64,000 nt of DNA, from NCBI GenBank assembly GCA_965224235.1, contig CBDCYP010000002.1, forward strand, positions 930,001-994,000, in the 5' to 3' direction. This document shows, in pieces, positions 8,761 through 17,547 of this stretch. Below the pieces are notes generated by a model. The model was not told the DNA's origin, searched no databases, and saw only the letters and a program-made list of their open reading frames with translations. How positions within the stretch are numbered: position 1 is the stretch's first letter; the number at the start of each line of letters is the position of its first letter. Made by a program: the position numbers and the translations under genes. The stretch comes from G958295935 sp965224235. Lineage in GTDB: Bacteria > Chloroflexota > Dehalococcoidia > Lucifugimonadales > Lucifugimonadaceae.

Positions 8761-9124
8761 GGGTGGTACGCCGCCCGACTTTCGTCACCTGGTGCGGCCT
8801 TCGCCAGGCCATAGTGATACTGCGTGCAAATACTTGTCAGTCGGAGCGCGCATATCCGTCATTCTGAGCGAAGTCGAAGAATCTACCATCTGCCAAGCGG
8901 TGACGCCCTCCCCCTTCATCCGAGACCCTTCGACTTCGCTCAGGGTGAAACGGGGGGTGCTCAGGATTACACGGAGGCGAAACGAGTAGAGGTTTGGGAG
9001 ATGGAGTGACGGCCGCTACAGCGGTCGCAGCGATCCCCGACAGGCCGGGCGAAACGAGTAGAGGTTTGGGAGATGGAGTGACGGTAGGGGCGGGCGATTC
9101 AGTCAGGTCGGCCCATCCACGTTG
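8761..9124. repeat. Intergenic repeats including a 36-bp direct repeat
   Basis: No gene. Two identical 36-bp copies starting GCGAAACGAGTAGAGGTTTG lie at 8977-9012 and 9049-9084, separated by 36 bases. At 8862-8888 and 8930-8950 are copies of the dispersed motif built on GAGCGAAGTCGAAGAATC / CTTCGACTTCGCTCAGGGTG, which recurs across the window. It separates the CBS gene from the convergent nucleotidyltransferase. Confidence 0.75.
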
Positions 9125-9838
9125 CTAAACGGCCCTCCCCAGCGACCCCGCCCTCAAGTTGTCCGACACCTCGCGCAGTTCCTTTTGGCTGTCGATAGTG
9201 AACCACGCAGCCTCCGACCGCAGCGCGGCGAGCCGCCCCTCGGCGGCAAGCATCGGGAACGTCGTCGTTTCGTGGTCCCCGACAGCCGGTAGCAGTTCCT
9301 CGATCTCGCGGGCCATCACGTAGATGCCGGCGTTGATCCACATCGGCAGTCTGCCCTTCTCCACAAAGGACGTGACCATGTCGGTCTCGCCGACTTCGAC
9401 TACGCCGTACTGGCTCTGAAACGGCGTCAGCATCATGGTTGCGACTGCGTTTCGTGCGAAGTGCAGGCTCACGAGGTCGTCTAGTCGTAACGAGGTCAGG
9501 TTGTCGCCGTTCGTAACGATTACATGGCCTGCGTCGGGCGGGACAAATTCCAGCCCTTTGCGAACCGCGCCTCCCCTGCCCAGCGGCGTCTCCTCGAACG
9601 AGTAGTGCGCCCGAAAACCGAATCGGGCGCCGTCCTGAAAGTGGTCCCGAATCTTCTCGCCGAGGTATCCGCACAGGAAGACCACGTCCGTCACGCCCTG
9701 TGAGACGAGCCAGGCCGCCTGCCGCTCGATCAGCGGTCGGCCGTCAACAGGAACCATGGACTTGGGGAGGTCGTCGGTGATCGGTTTGAGACGCTCTCCC
9801 CGCCCTCCGGCGATTGACAGGGCATAGAGTCGTTTCAC
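9125..9838 (-). CDS. NDP-sugar nucleotidyltransferase (sugar-1-phosphate guanylyl/uridylyl type)
   Basis: 238 residues from a GTG at 9838 preceded by GGAG at good spacing; an ATG at 9916 would add 26 residues unlike the family and has no ribosome site. The signature AGGRGERLKPIT...PKSMVPVDGRPLI at the N-terminus is the nucleotide-binding and catalytic motif of the RmlA/GMPP family, and VTNGDNL is the metal-binding strand. It is short, lacking the C-terminal beta-helix of GlmU types. The product (GDP-mannose, dTDP- or CDP-sugar) cannot be told from sequence; no sugar pathway genes are adjacent. Confidence 0.85.
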   Translation of the reverse strand: MKRLYALSIAGGRGERLKPITDDLPKSMVPVDGRPLIERQAAWLVSQGVTDVVFLCGYLGEKIRDHFQDGARFGFRAHYSFEETPLGRGGAVRKGLEFVPPDAGHVIVTNGDNLTSLRLDDLVSLHFARNAVATMMLTPFQSQYGVVEVGETDMVTSFVEKGRLPMWINAGIYVMAREIEELLPAVGDHETTTFPMLAAEGRLAALRSEAAWFTIDSQKELREVSDNLRAGSLGRAV

Positions 9839-9984
9839 GGGCTGGCTCCGGATGCTTTGGGTCGAAAGAACACGGCGCGGAAGTCTAACACCCACCGCGT
9901 ACAAGCCTAACGTCACGCCGCATGCGCCATTGTGGCCTGTCGGCGATATTGCCCGCCGTCTTGCAAGCTCGAATTCGCCAGGGA

Positions 9985-11046
9985 CTACACGATCGAGTCG
10001 ACGATCCGGCCGAGCAACTCCTGCATTTCACGGTGGTTCCTGAGCGCCTCGGGCGAATCGAACACCCCCGACTGCGGGTAGGTCCCTGGACTTTGTACAA
10101 CAACCAGGTCGAGGCCGGGGCAGACCCAGATAAGGCGCCTGCCCGCGCCGCTTGCCGCGAAGCAGTCCCTCGGCAGAGCGGGCCACAACACACCGGTATC
10201 GTTGCACCAGAACCCCAAGCCGTACACGTGCCGTTCCCGCGGTTCGTTCTCGAGAATCATCCCGGAGACCCGTGTCGCCTCCTCCAGCCACGCACGCGGG
10301 ATGATCTGCTCGCCGCGCCACTCCCCGCCGCGCTGCCACAGCAGGCCGACTCTCACCATGTCCCGCGGCGTCATGTAGTACATGGTGAAGTAGCCGAACA
10401 CCGGCAGGTTGGCCGACGCATGGACCTTCGGGCTGTCGTACCGCCACGTCCACGAGCCCCCGATCGGCCGGCGCAGTTTCCAATCGGTCAGCGTCCCGAA
10501 CCCGCCGCCGCGTTCAGGTTCCGACGTCTTGTAAAGGCTGTAGGCCGATGCCACAGCGTGAGTCAGGACGCCCATGCCCCACGATTGGTAGTTGAACACC
10601 TTGCCGGGCGCCTCGCCGGGTTTCATGTAACCGGACGTGTTGCCGATGAGCTGCCGAAACGTTATGCCCTCGTTGTCAGGGAAGGCGTTGCGGCCGTCTT
10701 TGGGCCCGCGGCCCGGCGGCACGTTCATCAGCTCCGGGTAGTAGTCGACCACGCGGTCGTCGGCCGACTTAATTACGCCCTCGCTCACGGCGATGCCCAG
10801 AACGCTTGAGTAGAGCGACTTCGACGCAGAAGCCATTCGGGCCGGTTGGAGTGGGTCGATACGAAAGTTCCACTCCGCCACTATCCTGCCGTGCCGGACG
10901 ATCAGTATCCCGTAAGGACTCCCATCGGCGTCGTTGGCCTGCCACTCCCCTGCACGGGCAAGGCGAGAACGGTCGAATCCCGCTTCTTCCGGTTCGACGA
11001 CGCTCCACTCGGCCCCGGGCGTTCGTTCAATGCCGGTCTCGGTCAT
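9985..11046 (-). CDS. Serine hydrolase, beta-lactamase/penicillin-binding-like
   Basis: 353 residues of the class C beta-lactamase-like (esterase/PBP4*) fold. The Ser-x-x-Lys nucleophile motif is at residues 73-76 (SASK), with a Tyr in FNYQSWGMG as the likely second motif. There is no signal peptide, which points to a cytoplasmic esterase or amidase rather than a lactamase. Its ATG overlaps the stop of the upstream paralogous hydrolase by one base, so the two are co-translated. The natural substrate is unknown. Confidence 0.85.
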   Translation of the reverse strand: MTETGIERTPGAEWSVVEPEEAGFDRSRLARAGEWQANDADGSPYGILIVRHGRIVAEWNFRIDPLQPARMASASKSLYSSVLGIAVSEGVIKSADDRVVDYYPELMNVPPGRGPKDGRNAFPDNEGITFRQLIGNTSGYMKPGEAPGKVFNYQSWGMGVLTHAVASAYSLYKTSEPERGGGFGTLTDWKLRRPIGGSWTWRYDSPKVHASANLPVFGYFTMYYMTPRDMVRVGLLWQRGGEWRGEQIIPRAWLEEATRVSGMILENEPRERHVYGLGFWCNDTGVLWPALPRDCFAASGAGRRLIWVCPGLDLVVVQSPGTYPQSGVFDSPEALRNHREMQELLGRIVDSIV

Positions 11047-12260
11047 TACGCAGCCTCCGATGAGTGCGAATCGCTGAACGCGATGGCTTCTTCGGCGGCC
11101 TGACGAATGGCCGAAGACATCTCATACTGTCGTTGGCTATCGACCTCGTTCGTCTGCAGGCCGTTAGTCAGGTACGCGGCCGAAACCCTGAGTAGCGCGT
11201 CTCCCCAGGTCTCGCACGAACCAAAGCCGCCGTGCCCGAACGTCGGCGACTCGCCGGCTGTTCCAAACTTGTCGAACTCACCCTCTGACAACCGCATTCC
11301 CAGGGCCATTCGCCGTCGTCGGCCGGTCTCCGGATCGGTCAGATCGGCCCAACACCGCGTTGCCTCCTCCACAGTCTGCTCGCTCAGCCATCTCACACCG
11401 CCCGATACGCCGCCTCCGGCCAGTGCGTCGTAGAAGCGCGCCATGTCCCGGGCGGTCGCAAAGCAGTTGCCGGCCGGAACGAGCGCCGAGTATGAGTTTT
11501 CGTTGTTAACGCTCTCGGCGAACTGTTCATGCTCCGACTCCGGCATGGCGACCACCGGAGCGACCCTGTCGATCTCGCTGTCGGGCAGCACGAACCACGT
11601 GCCGCTCATGCCAAGCGGCCGGAACACCTCTTGCTCGAAAAACCGGTTGACAGGCATCCCGGAAATCCGCGCTACAAGCTCTCCGACGAGCCACCCGAAT
11701 GTGTGCTCGTGGTACTGGATGCGCGTGCCGGGCTCGTATTCGAGTTCAGCGTCCTCGATAGCCATCACCATCCGTCCCCAATCCGGGTAGTCGAACCACC
11801 CCAGGCCCGCGGGCGCGTTTGGAAGGCCGGCCCGGTGTGTGAGGACCTGCTCTATCGTCACACGCCCCTTACCGTTGGCGCCAAACTCCGGCCAGCGCCG
11901 GACGACAGGGTCATCCCAATCGAGCTCGCCCCGGTCCTTCAACACCCACAACGCGGCGGCGGCAAGGGGCTTGCTGCACGAAAAGACCCGGAAAAGCGTG
12001 TCGCCATCCAAAGGGGATGCGTATCGATTCGGCACCATGCCGCCAGACATGTCGAACGCAAGATTCCCGTGCAGGTACACGGCGACGGCAGCGCCAGGAT
12101 GTAGACCGTCGCCCAGGTGACGACTAAACACCTCCGTGACACGCGCCCTGCCAACCTCAGTCAGACTCGCCGGGCCCGTCTCGTCCGGTGATATTTCTTC
12201 CACCCGTTCCGCCTGTTCCACAGCCGCCTGCCCTCGGTCATTGTTGTCACTCACCGTCAT
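11046..12260 (-). CDS. Serine hydrolase, beta-lactamase family (EstB-like)
   Basis: 404 residues. The Ser-x-x-Lys motif is at residues 94-97 (SCSK), the second motif is probably YHEHTF, and the third motif is GHGGFGSC, matching the H-x-G form found in class C-like esterases. An acidic, unstructured N-terminal tail of about 30 residues precedes the domain and no signal peptide is seen. It is the first gene of a two-gene unit with the smaller paralogue downstream (one-base TAATG overlap). Esterase or carboxylesterase activity is more likely than antibiotic resistance. Confidence 0.87.
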   Translation of the reverse strand: MTVSDNNDRGQAAVEQAERVEEISPDETGPASLTEVGRARVTEVFSRHLGDGLHPGAAVAVYLHGNLAFDMSGGMVPNRYASPLDGDTLFRVFSCSKPLAAAALWVLKDRGELDWDDPVVRRWPEFGANGKGRVTIEQVLTHRAGLPNAPAGLGWFDYPDWGRMVMAIEDAELEYEPGTRIQYHEHTFGWLVGELVARISGMPVNRFFEQEVFRPLGMSGTWFVLPDSEIDRVAPVVAMPESEHEQFAESVNNENSYSALVPAGNCFATARDMARFYDALAGGGVSGGVRWLSEQTVEEATRCWADLTDPETGRRRRMALGMRLSEGEFDKFGTAGESPTFGHGGFGSCETWGDALLRVSAAYLTNGLQTNEVDSQRQYEMSSAIRQAAEEAIAFSDSHSSEAA

Positions 12261-12389
12261 GGTAGTTTCACCATCGGGGTCGTGAAAGACGGATGATGGT
12301 CATTCCTGGCTACTCCCCGCCATTTTCGAGAACGCGGGAATCTATGAACCCACCCCATAATGCCGCCATCGGGACTCTTGGGGAATGAC

Positions 12390-12776
12390 TTACCAGAGCC
12401 GGCGGACGCCGTACCGGTCGAAGAGCGGTTCATTGGCTATGAGCGGAATGTTGCGAGCCATCGCCTGGGCGATGAGCATCCGGCCGAAGGGGTCGCGGTG
12501 GAACTCCGGCAAAGTCCCGGCACGCGCGGCGTCGTCTACGGTTATCGGCAATTCCTCGAAACCCTGGCCGGCGATGGCCCCGGCAAGGTCCAAGGCTATA
12601 GCCGTGGCCTCCGGAAGCTTGCCAAGGCGATGTTTGGTGGCAATCTCCCACACAGAAGCCGCGCTTATCAGTACGTCGTTCGATTGGTCACCGATGGCCC
12701 GGCGGGCGGCGGGCGGCAATCGTCGGTTTCCAGCAAGCCACCACAAAAATGCGTGGGTATCCAGGAGAAGGCGCAA
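12390..12776 (-). CDS. vapC: VapC-type PIN-domain toxin
   Basis: 128 residues, a full PIN domain. The acidic active-site residues are visible: Asp in LLLDTHAFLWW, Glu in SAASVWEIATKH, and Asp in HRDPFGRMLIAQA. VapC toxins are RNases neutralised by their antitoxin. The start appears to be TTG, four bases after the end of the antitoxin gene, so translation is coupled; no ATG fits. The 12261-12389 gap separates its end from the hydrolase gene. Confidence 0.9.
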   Translation of the reverse strand: MRLLLDTHAFLWWLAGNRRLPPAARRAIGDQSNDVLISAASVWEIATKHRLGKLPEATAIALDLAGAIAGQGFEELPITVDDAARAGTLPEFHRDPFGRMLIAQAMARNIPLIANEPLFDRYGVRRLW

Positions 12777-12779
12777 CGA

Positions 12780-13034
12780 TCAACTCTTCAACTCTTCGTT
12801 CTCACCGCCCTCCCACAGTGCTAACTCCTCCTCTGGGAGCGGGTCGAAGAAACTGTCGTCAATGGAAATCCTGCCCTTCCAGGCACCGAATTGCCGCTTC
12901 CCCATGGGCTGGTATTCCACCAGCCGCGCCACCGGCTTGCCGTTTCGGGCAATCACGACCTCCTCCCCAGCCTCGACCTGCGCAAGCAGGCGCGACAGGT
13001 TGGTCTTCGCTTCATGTACGTTCACCGTCACCAT
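12780..13034 (-). CDS. Phd/YefM-type antitoxin of the VapBC pair
   Basis: 84 residues from ATG at 13034, which has a strong AAGGAG ribosome site. The N-terminus MVTVNVHEAKTNLSRLLAQVEAGEEVVIARNGKPVARLV is the typical Phd/YefM DNA-binding fold, and the acidic C-terminus (ISIDDSFFDPLPEEELALWEG) is the toxin-binding tail. It precedes the VapC-type toxin by three bases. Antitoxins of this kind normally repress their own operon. Confidence 0.9.
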   Translation of the reverse strand: MVTVNVHEAKTNLSRLLAQVEAGEEVVIARNGKPVARLVEYQPMGKRQFGAWKGRISIDDSFFDPLPEEELALWEGGENEELKS

Positions 13035-13282
13035 GGCCGACTCCTTGAGAACAGTCTTGGCTAAGTATATAGCTAACATGGAATCTTTTTGAGTAGACAG
13101 CCTGTTGTGAGCTCGCTCCCCGTACGCCATCTATTTCCCGATGGTCCGCCACACGGCCAAGGTCGGCTCGGCATCATTCCCTCCGGCGCATCCAGCTGGA
13201 CACACTGCTGTCCATGTCGCTGGAGTCGGCAGTAATCGACCACATGAGCCTGGGGTTCCGCGGGTCACAGGTCGAAGCGAAA

Positions 13283-13432
13283 CTAGGGAATCTCTGAACA
13301 AGTGGCCGATGCGCTTGGCAGAGCGGAGGTTCCCCCCTCCTGAATCCTCCCCCTATGGGGGAGGAGGCCAGAACCCTTCGACAAGCTCAGGGCGAACGGA
13401 TTGGAACACGGAGTTGTTCAGAGGTTCCCTAG
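13283..13432. repeat. Miniature inverted-repeat element, family C
   Basis: A 150-bp stretch bounded by 17-base ends CTAGGGAATCTCTGAAC and GTTCAGAGGTTCCCTAG that are complementary at 16 of 17 positions. The interior carries a GGGGGAGG run and an AACCCTTCGACAAGCTCAGG motif but no gene. The outer CTAG is palindromic and could be target sequence. I saw one copy only. Confidence 0.65.
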
Positions 13433-13460
13433 TGTCCAAATGCCCATCTCGGCGGCCTCA

Positions 13461-13592
13461 GAGGGTGTCTAATAAGTCCCTCCGTCCTGAGCAATACCGG
13501 GCGATCCGGGGTCAACTGTATGGGCCGGCCCGCCTCGTTGAAAGTAGATTCTTCGGCTTCGCTCAGAATGACAATTGTTTTTAGACACCCTC
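13461..13592. mobile_element. Miniature element with IS5-type ends, copy A
   Basis: 132 bp bounded by perfect 12-base inverted repeats GAGGGTGTCTAA / TTAGACACCCTC. Nearly identical copies are at 19781-19912 and 35945-36083. The interior contains the dispersed GATTCTTCGGCTTCGCTCAG motif. Flanks here are TCA and TAA rather than a matched triplet, so this copy may have been altered by mutation or recombination. It lies 88 bases before the luciferase-like gene. Confidence 0.85.
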
Positions 13593-13680
13593 TAAGAGTT
13601 GGGGTGGGTGCAAATTCCTCTGTTAACTTATTGGCCGTGGCCGGTATGGCCGCCAATTTGCCAAGCGAGGATTCGATCTT

Positions 13681-14781
13681 ATGGAATTGGGCTGCTTCAT
13701 GATGCCCCTGCACCCGCCGGGGTCCGATTTTGCGAAAACCCTTGAGCATGATCTGAACCAGATTGTTCACCTGGACCGTCTCGGCTATCTGGAGGCGTGG
13801 ATCGGCGAGCACTTCACGTCGGCGTGGGAAAACATCCCCGCGCCCGACCTCTTCATCGCACAGGCGCTGACCCTGACCACCAATATCCGGCTCGGCACCG
13901 GCGTTTCGTGCATGCCGAATCACAATCCGTTCGTCCTGGCCCATCGCATAGCGCAACTAGACCAGATGGCGAAGGGCCGTTTCCAGTGGGGCGTCGGCGC
14001 GGGCGGGTTTCCGGGCGACCTCGAAGTGTTTGGCTACGGCGAGGGCAAAAAAGACAACCGCGTCATGATGCAGAAGGCCGTCACCGACGTGCTCGACCTG
14101 TGGGACGATCCGGCGCCGGGCCGCTACTCCAACGAGTTCTACGACTACTCGGTGCCGCAACCCGTACCCGGTATCGGCCTAGGCGTCCACGTCAAGCCCT
14201 ATCAGAAACCCCACCCGCCCATCGGCATTTCGGGAGTGACGCCGAGGTCCGGCTCGCTCGCCGCGGCCGGCGCACGCGGCTGGCTACCGTTGAGCATAAA
14301 CATCGTGCCGAACTGGGTCCTCAAAACGCATTGGGAAGCGTACTCCGAGGGCGCAGAAAAGGCGGGCAGGCAACCCGACCGCTCAAATTGGCGGATCGCC
14401 CGCGAAGTGTTCATCGCCGACACCACGGAGGAGGCCCGCGATGAGGTTCGCAACGGCGTGATGCGACGGGATTGGGAGGAATACTTCTGGCCGCTGCTCC
14501 AGCGCGACGGCTTGCTGAAGCTCGCGAAGATAGACCCCGACATGCCGGACGAGGACTGCACTGTCGAGTACATGATGGAGAACGTGTGGATCGTCGGCAG
14601 CCCTGACGACGCGACTGCAAAGTTGTCGGAGCTATATGAGTATGTAGGGGGCTTTGGCGTATTGCTGATCATGGCGCACGAATGGGAACCGCTCGACGCG
14701 TGGCAACGGTCCGCCTTGCTTCTGAAGGAGGCCGTCGTGCCGCAACTAGCCGTACTGGAAGGCGGCGCCGAACGTGGTTAG
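13681..14781 (+). CDS. LLM-class (bacterial luciferase-like) flavin-dependent oxidoreductase
   Basis: 366 residues. The N-terminal MELGCFMMPLHPPG and the segment AWIGEHFTSAWENIPAPDLFIAQALTLTTNIRLGTGV are typical of luciferase-like monooxygenases (TIM barrel, FMN or F420), as is the closing VWIVGSPDDATAKLSELYEYVGGFGVLLIM. The substrate is unknown. Members of this family are greatly expanded in SAR202-type Chloroflexota, which fits the suspected host. Its stop overlaps the stop of the convergent HAD-like gene by four bases. A miniature element ends 88 bases upstream. Confidence 0.9.
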   Translation: MELGCFMMPLHPPGSDFAKTLEHDLNQIVHLDRLGYLEAWIGEHFTSAWENIPAPDLFIAQALTLTTNIRLGTGVSCMPNHNPFVLAHRIAQLDQMAKGRFQWGVGAGGFPGDLEVFGYGEGKKDNRVMMQKAVTDVLDLWDDPAPGRYSNEFYDYSVPQPVPGIGLGVHVKPYQKPHPPIGISGVTPRSGSLAAAGARGWLPLSINIVPNWVLKTHWEAYSEGAEKAGRQPDRSNWRIAREVFIADTTEEARDEVRNGVMRRDWEEYFWPLLQRDGLLKLAKIDPDMPDEDCTVEYMMENVWIVGSPDDATAKLSELYEYVGGFGVLLIMAHEWEPLDAWQRSALLLKEAVVPQLAVLEGGAERG

Positions 14782-15203
14782 GATCGTTGAGGCGGGTTTC
14801 TACCCGCTTTGTGCCCGTCGCGTTCCTGCGCCATGCGATTCAACTCTTCATACACCCTGTTCAACTCGCGGTCTGATTCGCTCGGCCAAAAGTAGGGCCT
14901 GACCTGCACGCCACCGAAGTGGCGGACGATCTCCGGGTGATCGTCGACCACCGCGTCGGGGCGCACCTTGACGCCGAGCTCGGGTAGCCGCTCCTCAAAC
15001 CGCTCAATCGGCTTTTCCAGCACGTCGACGATAAGATCGGCCAAGCCCAGGCGCTTCACCTCCGCCGTACGGACACCCACCCCGGACCATATGTAAAGTG
15101 AATGTCCATCGTCGTTCAGCCTTTCCAGCGTCTGCCGCGCCAGCGGCCGAAGCTCCCCTGTGTAGGCGATCAGCGTGTAGTCGATGTCGAAGTAGATATT
15201 CAC
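14778..15203 (-). CDS. HAD-like hydrolase domain protein
   Basis: 141 residues. The Asp-x-Asp-x-Thr motif is at residues 6-10 (FDIDYTL), a Ser in IWSGVG is motif II, and DAVVDDHPEIV carries the acidic motif IV. The cap is minimal. It resembles small HAD-family phosphatases of unknown substrate. The gene is convergent with the luciferase-like gene (four-base stop overlap). Confidence 0.78.
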   Translation of the reverse strand: MNIYFDIDYTLIAYTGELRPLARQTLERLNDDGHSLYIWSGVGVRTAEVKRLGLADLIVDVLEKPIERFEERLPELGVKVRPDAVVDDHPEIVRHFGGVQVRPYFWPSESDRELNRVYEELNRMAQERDGHKAGRNPPQRS

Positions 15204-15672
15204 GAAGGCCTGTTCTCGCTAGAGCCGTGAAGTCGCTCCGCCCAGTCTGTCATTCCAGACACACCAATGTCGTTGCCAGGAAGACAGGATTTACTTTCAT
15301 CGCTCGTACTCGGCCTGTACCCTGTACAAGGCGCTGGTGAATCGAGGCGCAGCGAGGAATCCAGTGTCGTTGTCCGGAGTCTGAGCGCCATCCCAGTGGT
15401 AGATCCTGCAAGGAAGCCGGAGTTCCTTCTCACTGCTATGACGGCGAGTCGGGGTCCAAGGCATCTACGGCGTCGGCGGGTACCCAACCCCGGAAGCCAC
15501 CACCGTGCAGCGTGTTCTGGTCCATGCGCCCCGTCGCTCCAGCAGTTCGGCCTCCGCGCCGGCAGACATGGGCGCCCCCTCGGCGACGTACTGCGCGCCC
15601 GGCCCGCTCATCACGTCCACCGAATCGGCCACTTCAACGATGCCGTTGCCAGCGGAGGATCTGTGGGCGGGG
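15204..15672. other. Intergenic, no gene seen
   Basis: About 470 bases between the HAD-like gene and the broken TPR gene. Short frames exist on both strands, but none has a family-like composition or a ribosome site that I could support. No strong palindrome or known RNA was recognised. Confidence 0.5.
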
Positions 15673-16102
15673 TTACATCAGCGATGCGAGCGCAACCGCC
15701 GCGGCCTGGTCCGTACTCAGCAGCGCCGCCGCCCGCTGCGCCGCGCTGGCTAGGGCATCGTTCTCCGGGACCGGGGCGCCCCCGCGTGAACGCCAGATTG
15801 GCCGCTGCGTCGGGGTCCGAGGGATCGAGCCGTCGAGTCCGCAAGTAATTGATGATGGCGCGGCCCAGGTCGGCCTGTTTGTAGTAGGCGTTTCCGAGGT
15901 TGTAGTAGAGGACCGGATCGCGGTAGCCCCGGTCCACAAGTTGCTGGTACGCCCGGGCAGAGTCGACGAAGCGGCCCTGTTCGTACATGGCGTTGGCCGC
16001 CGTCATACCGCCTGCATGCCCCGGGGACTGCGCCGGCGTCCAGCCTGCGCCAGGAATTGAGGCCGCAAGAGCCACCAGCACGGCCAACGCCATCCGCTTC
16101 AT
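15673..16102 (-). pseudogene. BatE-like TPR protein, frameshifted and truncated
   Basis: The start encodes a signal peptide (MKRMALAVLVALAASIPGAG) followed by TPR repeats (AANAMYEQGRFVDSARAYQQLVDRGYRDPVLYYNLGNAYYK...) as in BatE-type proteins of aerotolerance clusters. At about 15780 the frame shifts: homology continues in another frame (PENDALASAAQRAA, STDQAAAVALASLM) and then ends without the expected membrane and SH3 parts. Its ATG overlaps the stop of the fragment upstream (ATGA), so a former operon existed. Confidence 0.6.
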
Positions 16103-16182
16103 CCCCGCAGCTCCTCATCCTGTGCGCCAACTACTGCCGCTGCCTCATCTAGAAGATTCCCCGCGGCCGCGGGAACATCGCC
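16099..16182 (-). pseudogene. C-terminal scrap of the gene upstream of the BatE-like gene
   Basis: The frame DVPAAAGNLLDEAAAVVGAQ ends with TGA overlapping the ATG of the TPR gene (ATGA). It directly abuts transposase sequence (QDRDGARLALMRLVGRFPR) at about 16183, so the IS5-type element has replaced the rest of this gene. In intact Bat clusters the gene before batE is often batD, but this scrap is too short to assign. Confidence 0.4.
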
Positions 16183-16765
16183 ACGCGGGAACCTGCCTAC
16201 CAAACGCATAAGCGCCAGCCTGGCGCCGTCACGGTCCTGAACGTCGGCCGAATGTACTGCCACGGCCAACACCAATCCCATAGTGTCTACGATGATGTGC
16301 CGCTTTCTTCCACAGACTCTCTTACCGGCATCATAGCCACGAGGCCCCCCTTTTCGGTCGTCTTGACCGATTGGCTGTCTATGATCGCCGCACTGGGAGA
16401 CACGTCTCTGCCATCAGCAACACGCACCTGGTCACGCAGGGCCGCATGGACCCGCTCCAAGCTCCCATCCCGTCGCCACGTGCGGAAGTAGTGGAACGTG
16501 GCACGCCATGGGGGCAGATCGTGGGGGAGCATCCGCCACGCGCACCCGGTGCGCAGCACATAGCGGATAGCGTTGACTACCTCCCGTCGGGAGTACTTGA
16601 TTGGCCGGCCTCCAGGTTTGGGAGGGGGCAACAGTGGTTCCAGCAGTTGCCATTCCCGGTCGCTTAGGTCGCTGGGATATGATTCGCGCTTCATGATTCA
16701 TGACTCTAAGCGCCTGCCCAACGTCGCTTCTACGCGAACTCTGTACCCTTTTTAGACACCCTCTA
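16183..16765 (-). mobile_element. IS5-family insertion sequence remnant
   Basis: The transposase start-side end is intact: TTAGACACCCTC at 16753-16764, the same 12-base end carried by the miniature elements at 13461, 19781 and 35945. The other end is lost; transposase homology stops at about 16183, inside the catalytic domain. About 580 bp of a roughly 0.8-kb element remains. It may be the source of the ends used by the miniature elements. Confidence 0.78.
16287..16694 (-). pseudogene. IS5-family transposase, N-terminal frame of a truncated gene
   Basis: The frame begins MKRESYPSDLSDREWQLLEP and has the DUF4096 N-terminal domain followed by the first catalytic Asp in AAIIDSQSVKTTEKGG. At 16345-16354 the run AAAAGGGGGG separates it from the second frame, which continues PRGYDAGKRVCGRKRHIIVDT and GLVLAVAVHSADVQDRDGA down to 16183. 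A two-frame layout with a shift at this point is common in IS5-type elements, so the shift may be programmed. The 3' half with the remaining catalytic residues is missing. Confidence 0.75.
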
Positions 16766-17332
16766 AGGGCCAGGGGTCAAAGGGGTGGGCGTTCCCGGCT
16801 CGCAGACGTTAGATTCTTCGACTTCGCTCAGAATGACAGTAATTTGCGGTCAGAATCGCTATGGCCTTACGAAGACCACACCAGGTGATGAAAGTGGGAT
16901 GCCGTCTCGCGGCCGCGGGGCAGGCGGGTTTGAATCCCGCCACTACGATACGACACGGAAGCAGTGTCCATTTTCAGAGGAATGACAATTGTTTTTAGAC
17001 ACCCTCTAAGCGCCTGCCCAACGTCGCCTCTACGCGAACTCTGTACCCTTTTTAGACACCCTCTAAGGGCCAGGGGTCAAAGGGGTGGGCGTTCCCGGCT
17101 CGCAGACGTTAGATTCTTCGACTTCGCTCAGAATGACAGTAAATTGCCCTCAGTACGACAGTAATTTGCGGTCAGAATCGCTATGGCCTTACGAAGACCA
17201 CACCAGGTGATGAAAGTGGGGCGCCGTCTCGCGGCCGCGGGGCAGGCGGGTTTGAATCCCGCCACTACGATACGACACGGAAGCAGTGTCCATTTTCAGA
17301 GGAATGACAATTGTTTTTAGACACCCTCTAAG
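16711..17332. repeat. Tandem duplication of a ~300-bp unit ending in IS5-type ends
   Basis: Unit 1 is 16711-17010 and unit 2 is 17011-17332; they are near-identical apart from a 22-base insertion in unit 2 (about 17143-17164). Each unit contains TTAGACACCCTCTAA in the middle and at its end, the dispersed GATTCTTCGACTTCGCTCAG motif, and a T-arm-like hairpin GGCGGGTTTGAATCCCGCC (about 16923 and 17246). A third, degenerate relative lies at about 42776-42910. No gene. The 17333-17547 stretch is the leader of the crotonase gene. Confidence 0.85.
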
Positions 17333-17547
17333 ACGAAATAGTATTGGATTCTTCACTTTGCTCAGAACGACAAACGCTCGCTCCCCGTTCCAGCGGCGCC
17401 TTTTTGGATTTCCTCTTCGGACCGCTTCAAAATCGGACGGCCAAAAAGTCTGTGCGAAAACCAGCGCCCTCCCGGTTCGGTATCCTGAACCCGGCGCATC
17501 CCGACAGTGGTTTCGGGTATGCATAACGCAAGTACTCGGAGGCCGGA

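Noticed and set aside
8977..9084. Possible CRISPR from two 36-bp repeats
   Set aside because: Only two copies, a spacer that is simple neighbouring sequence, and no cas genes in the window.
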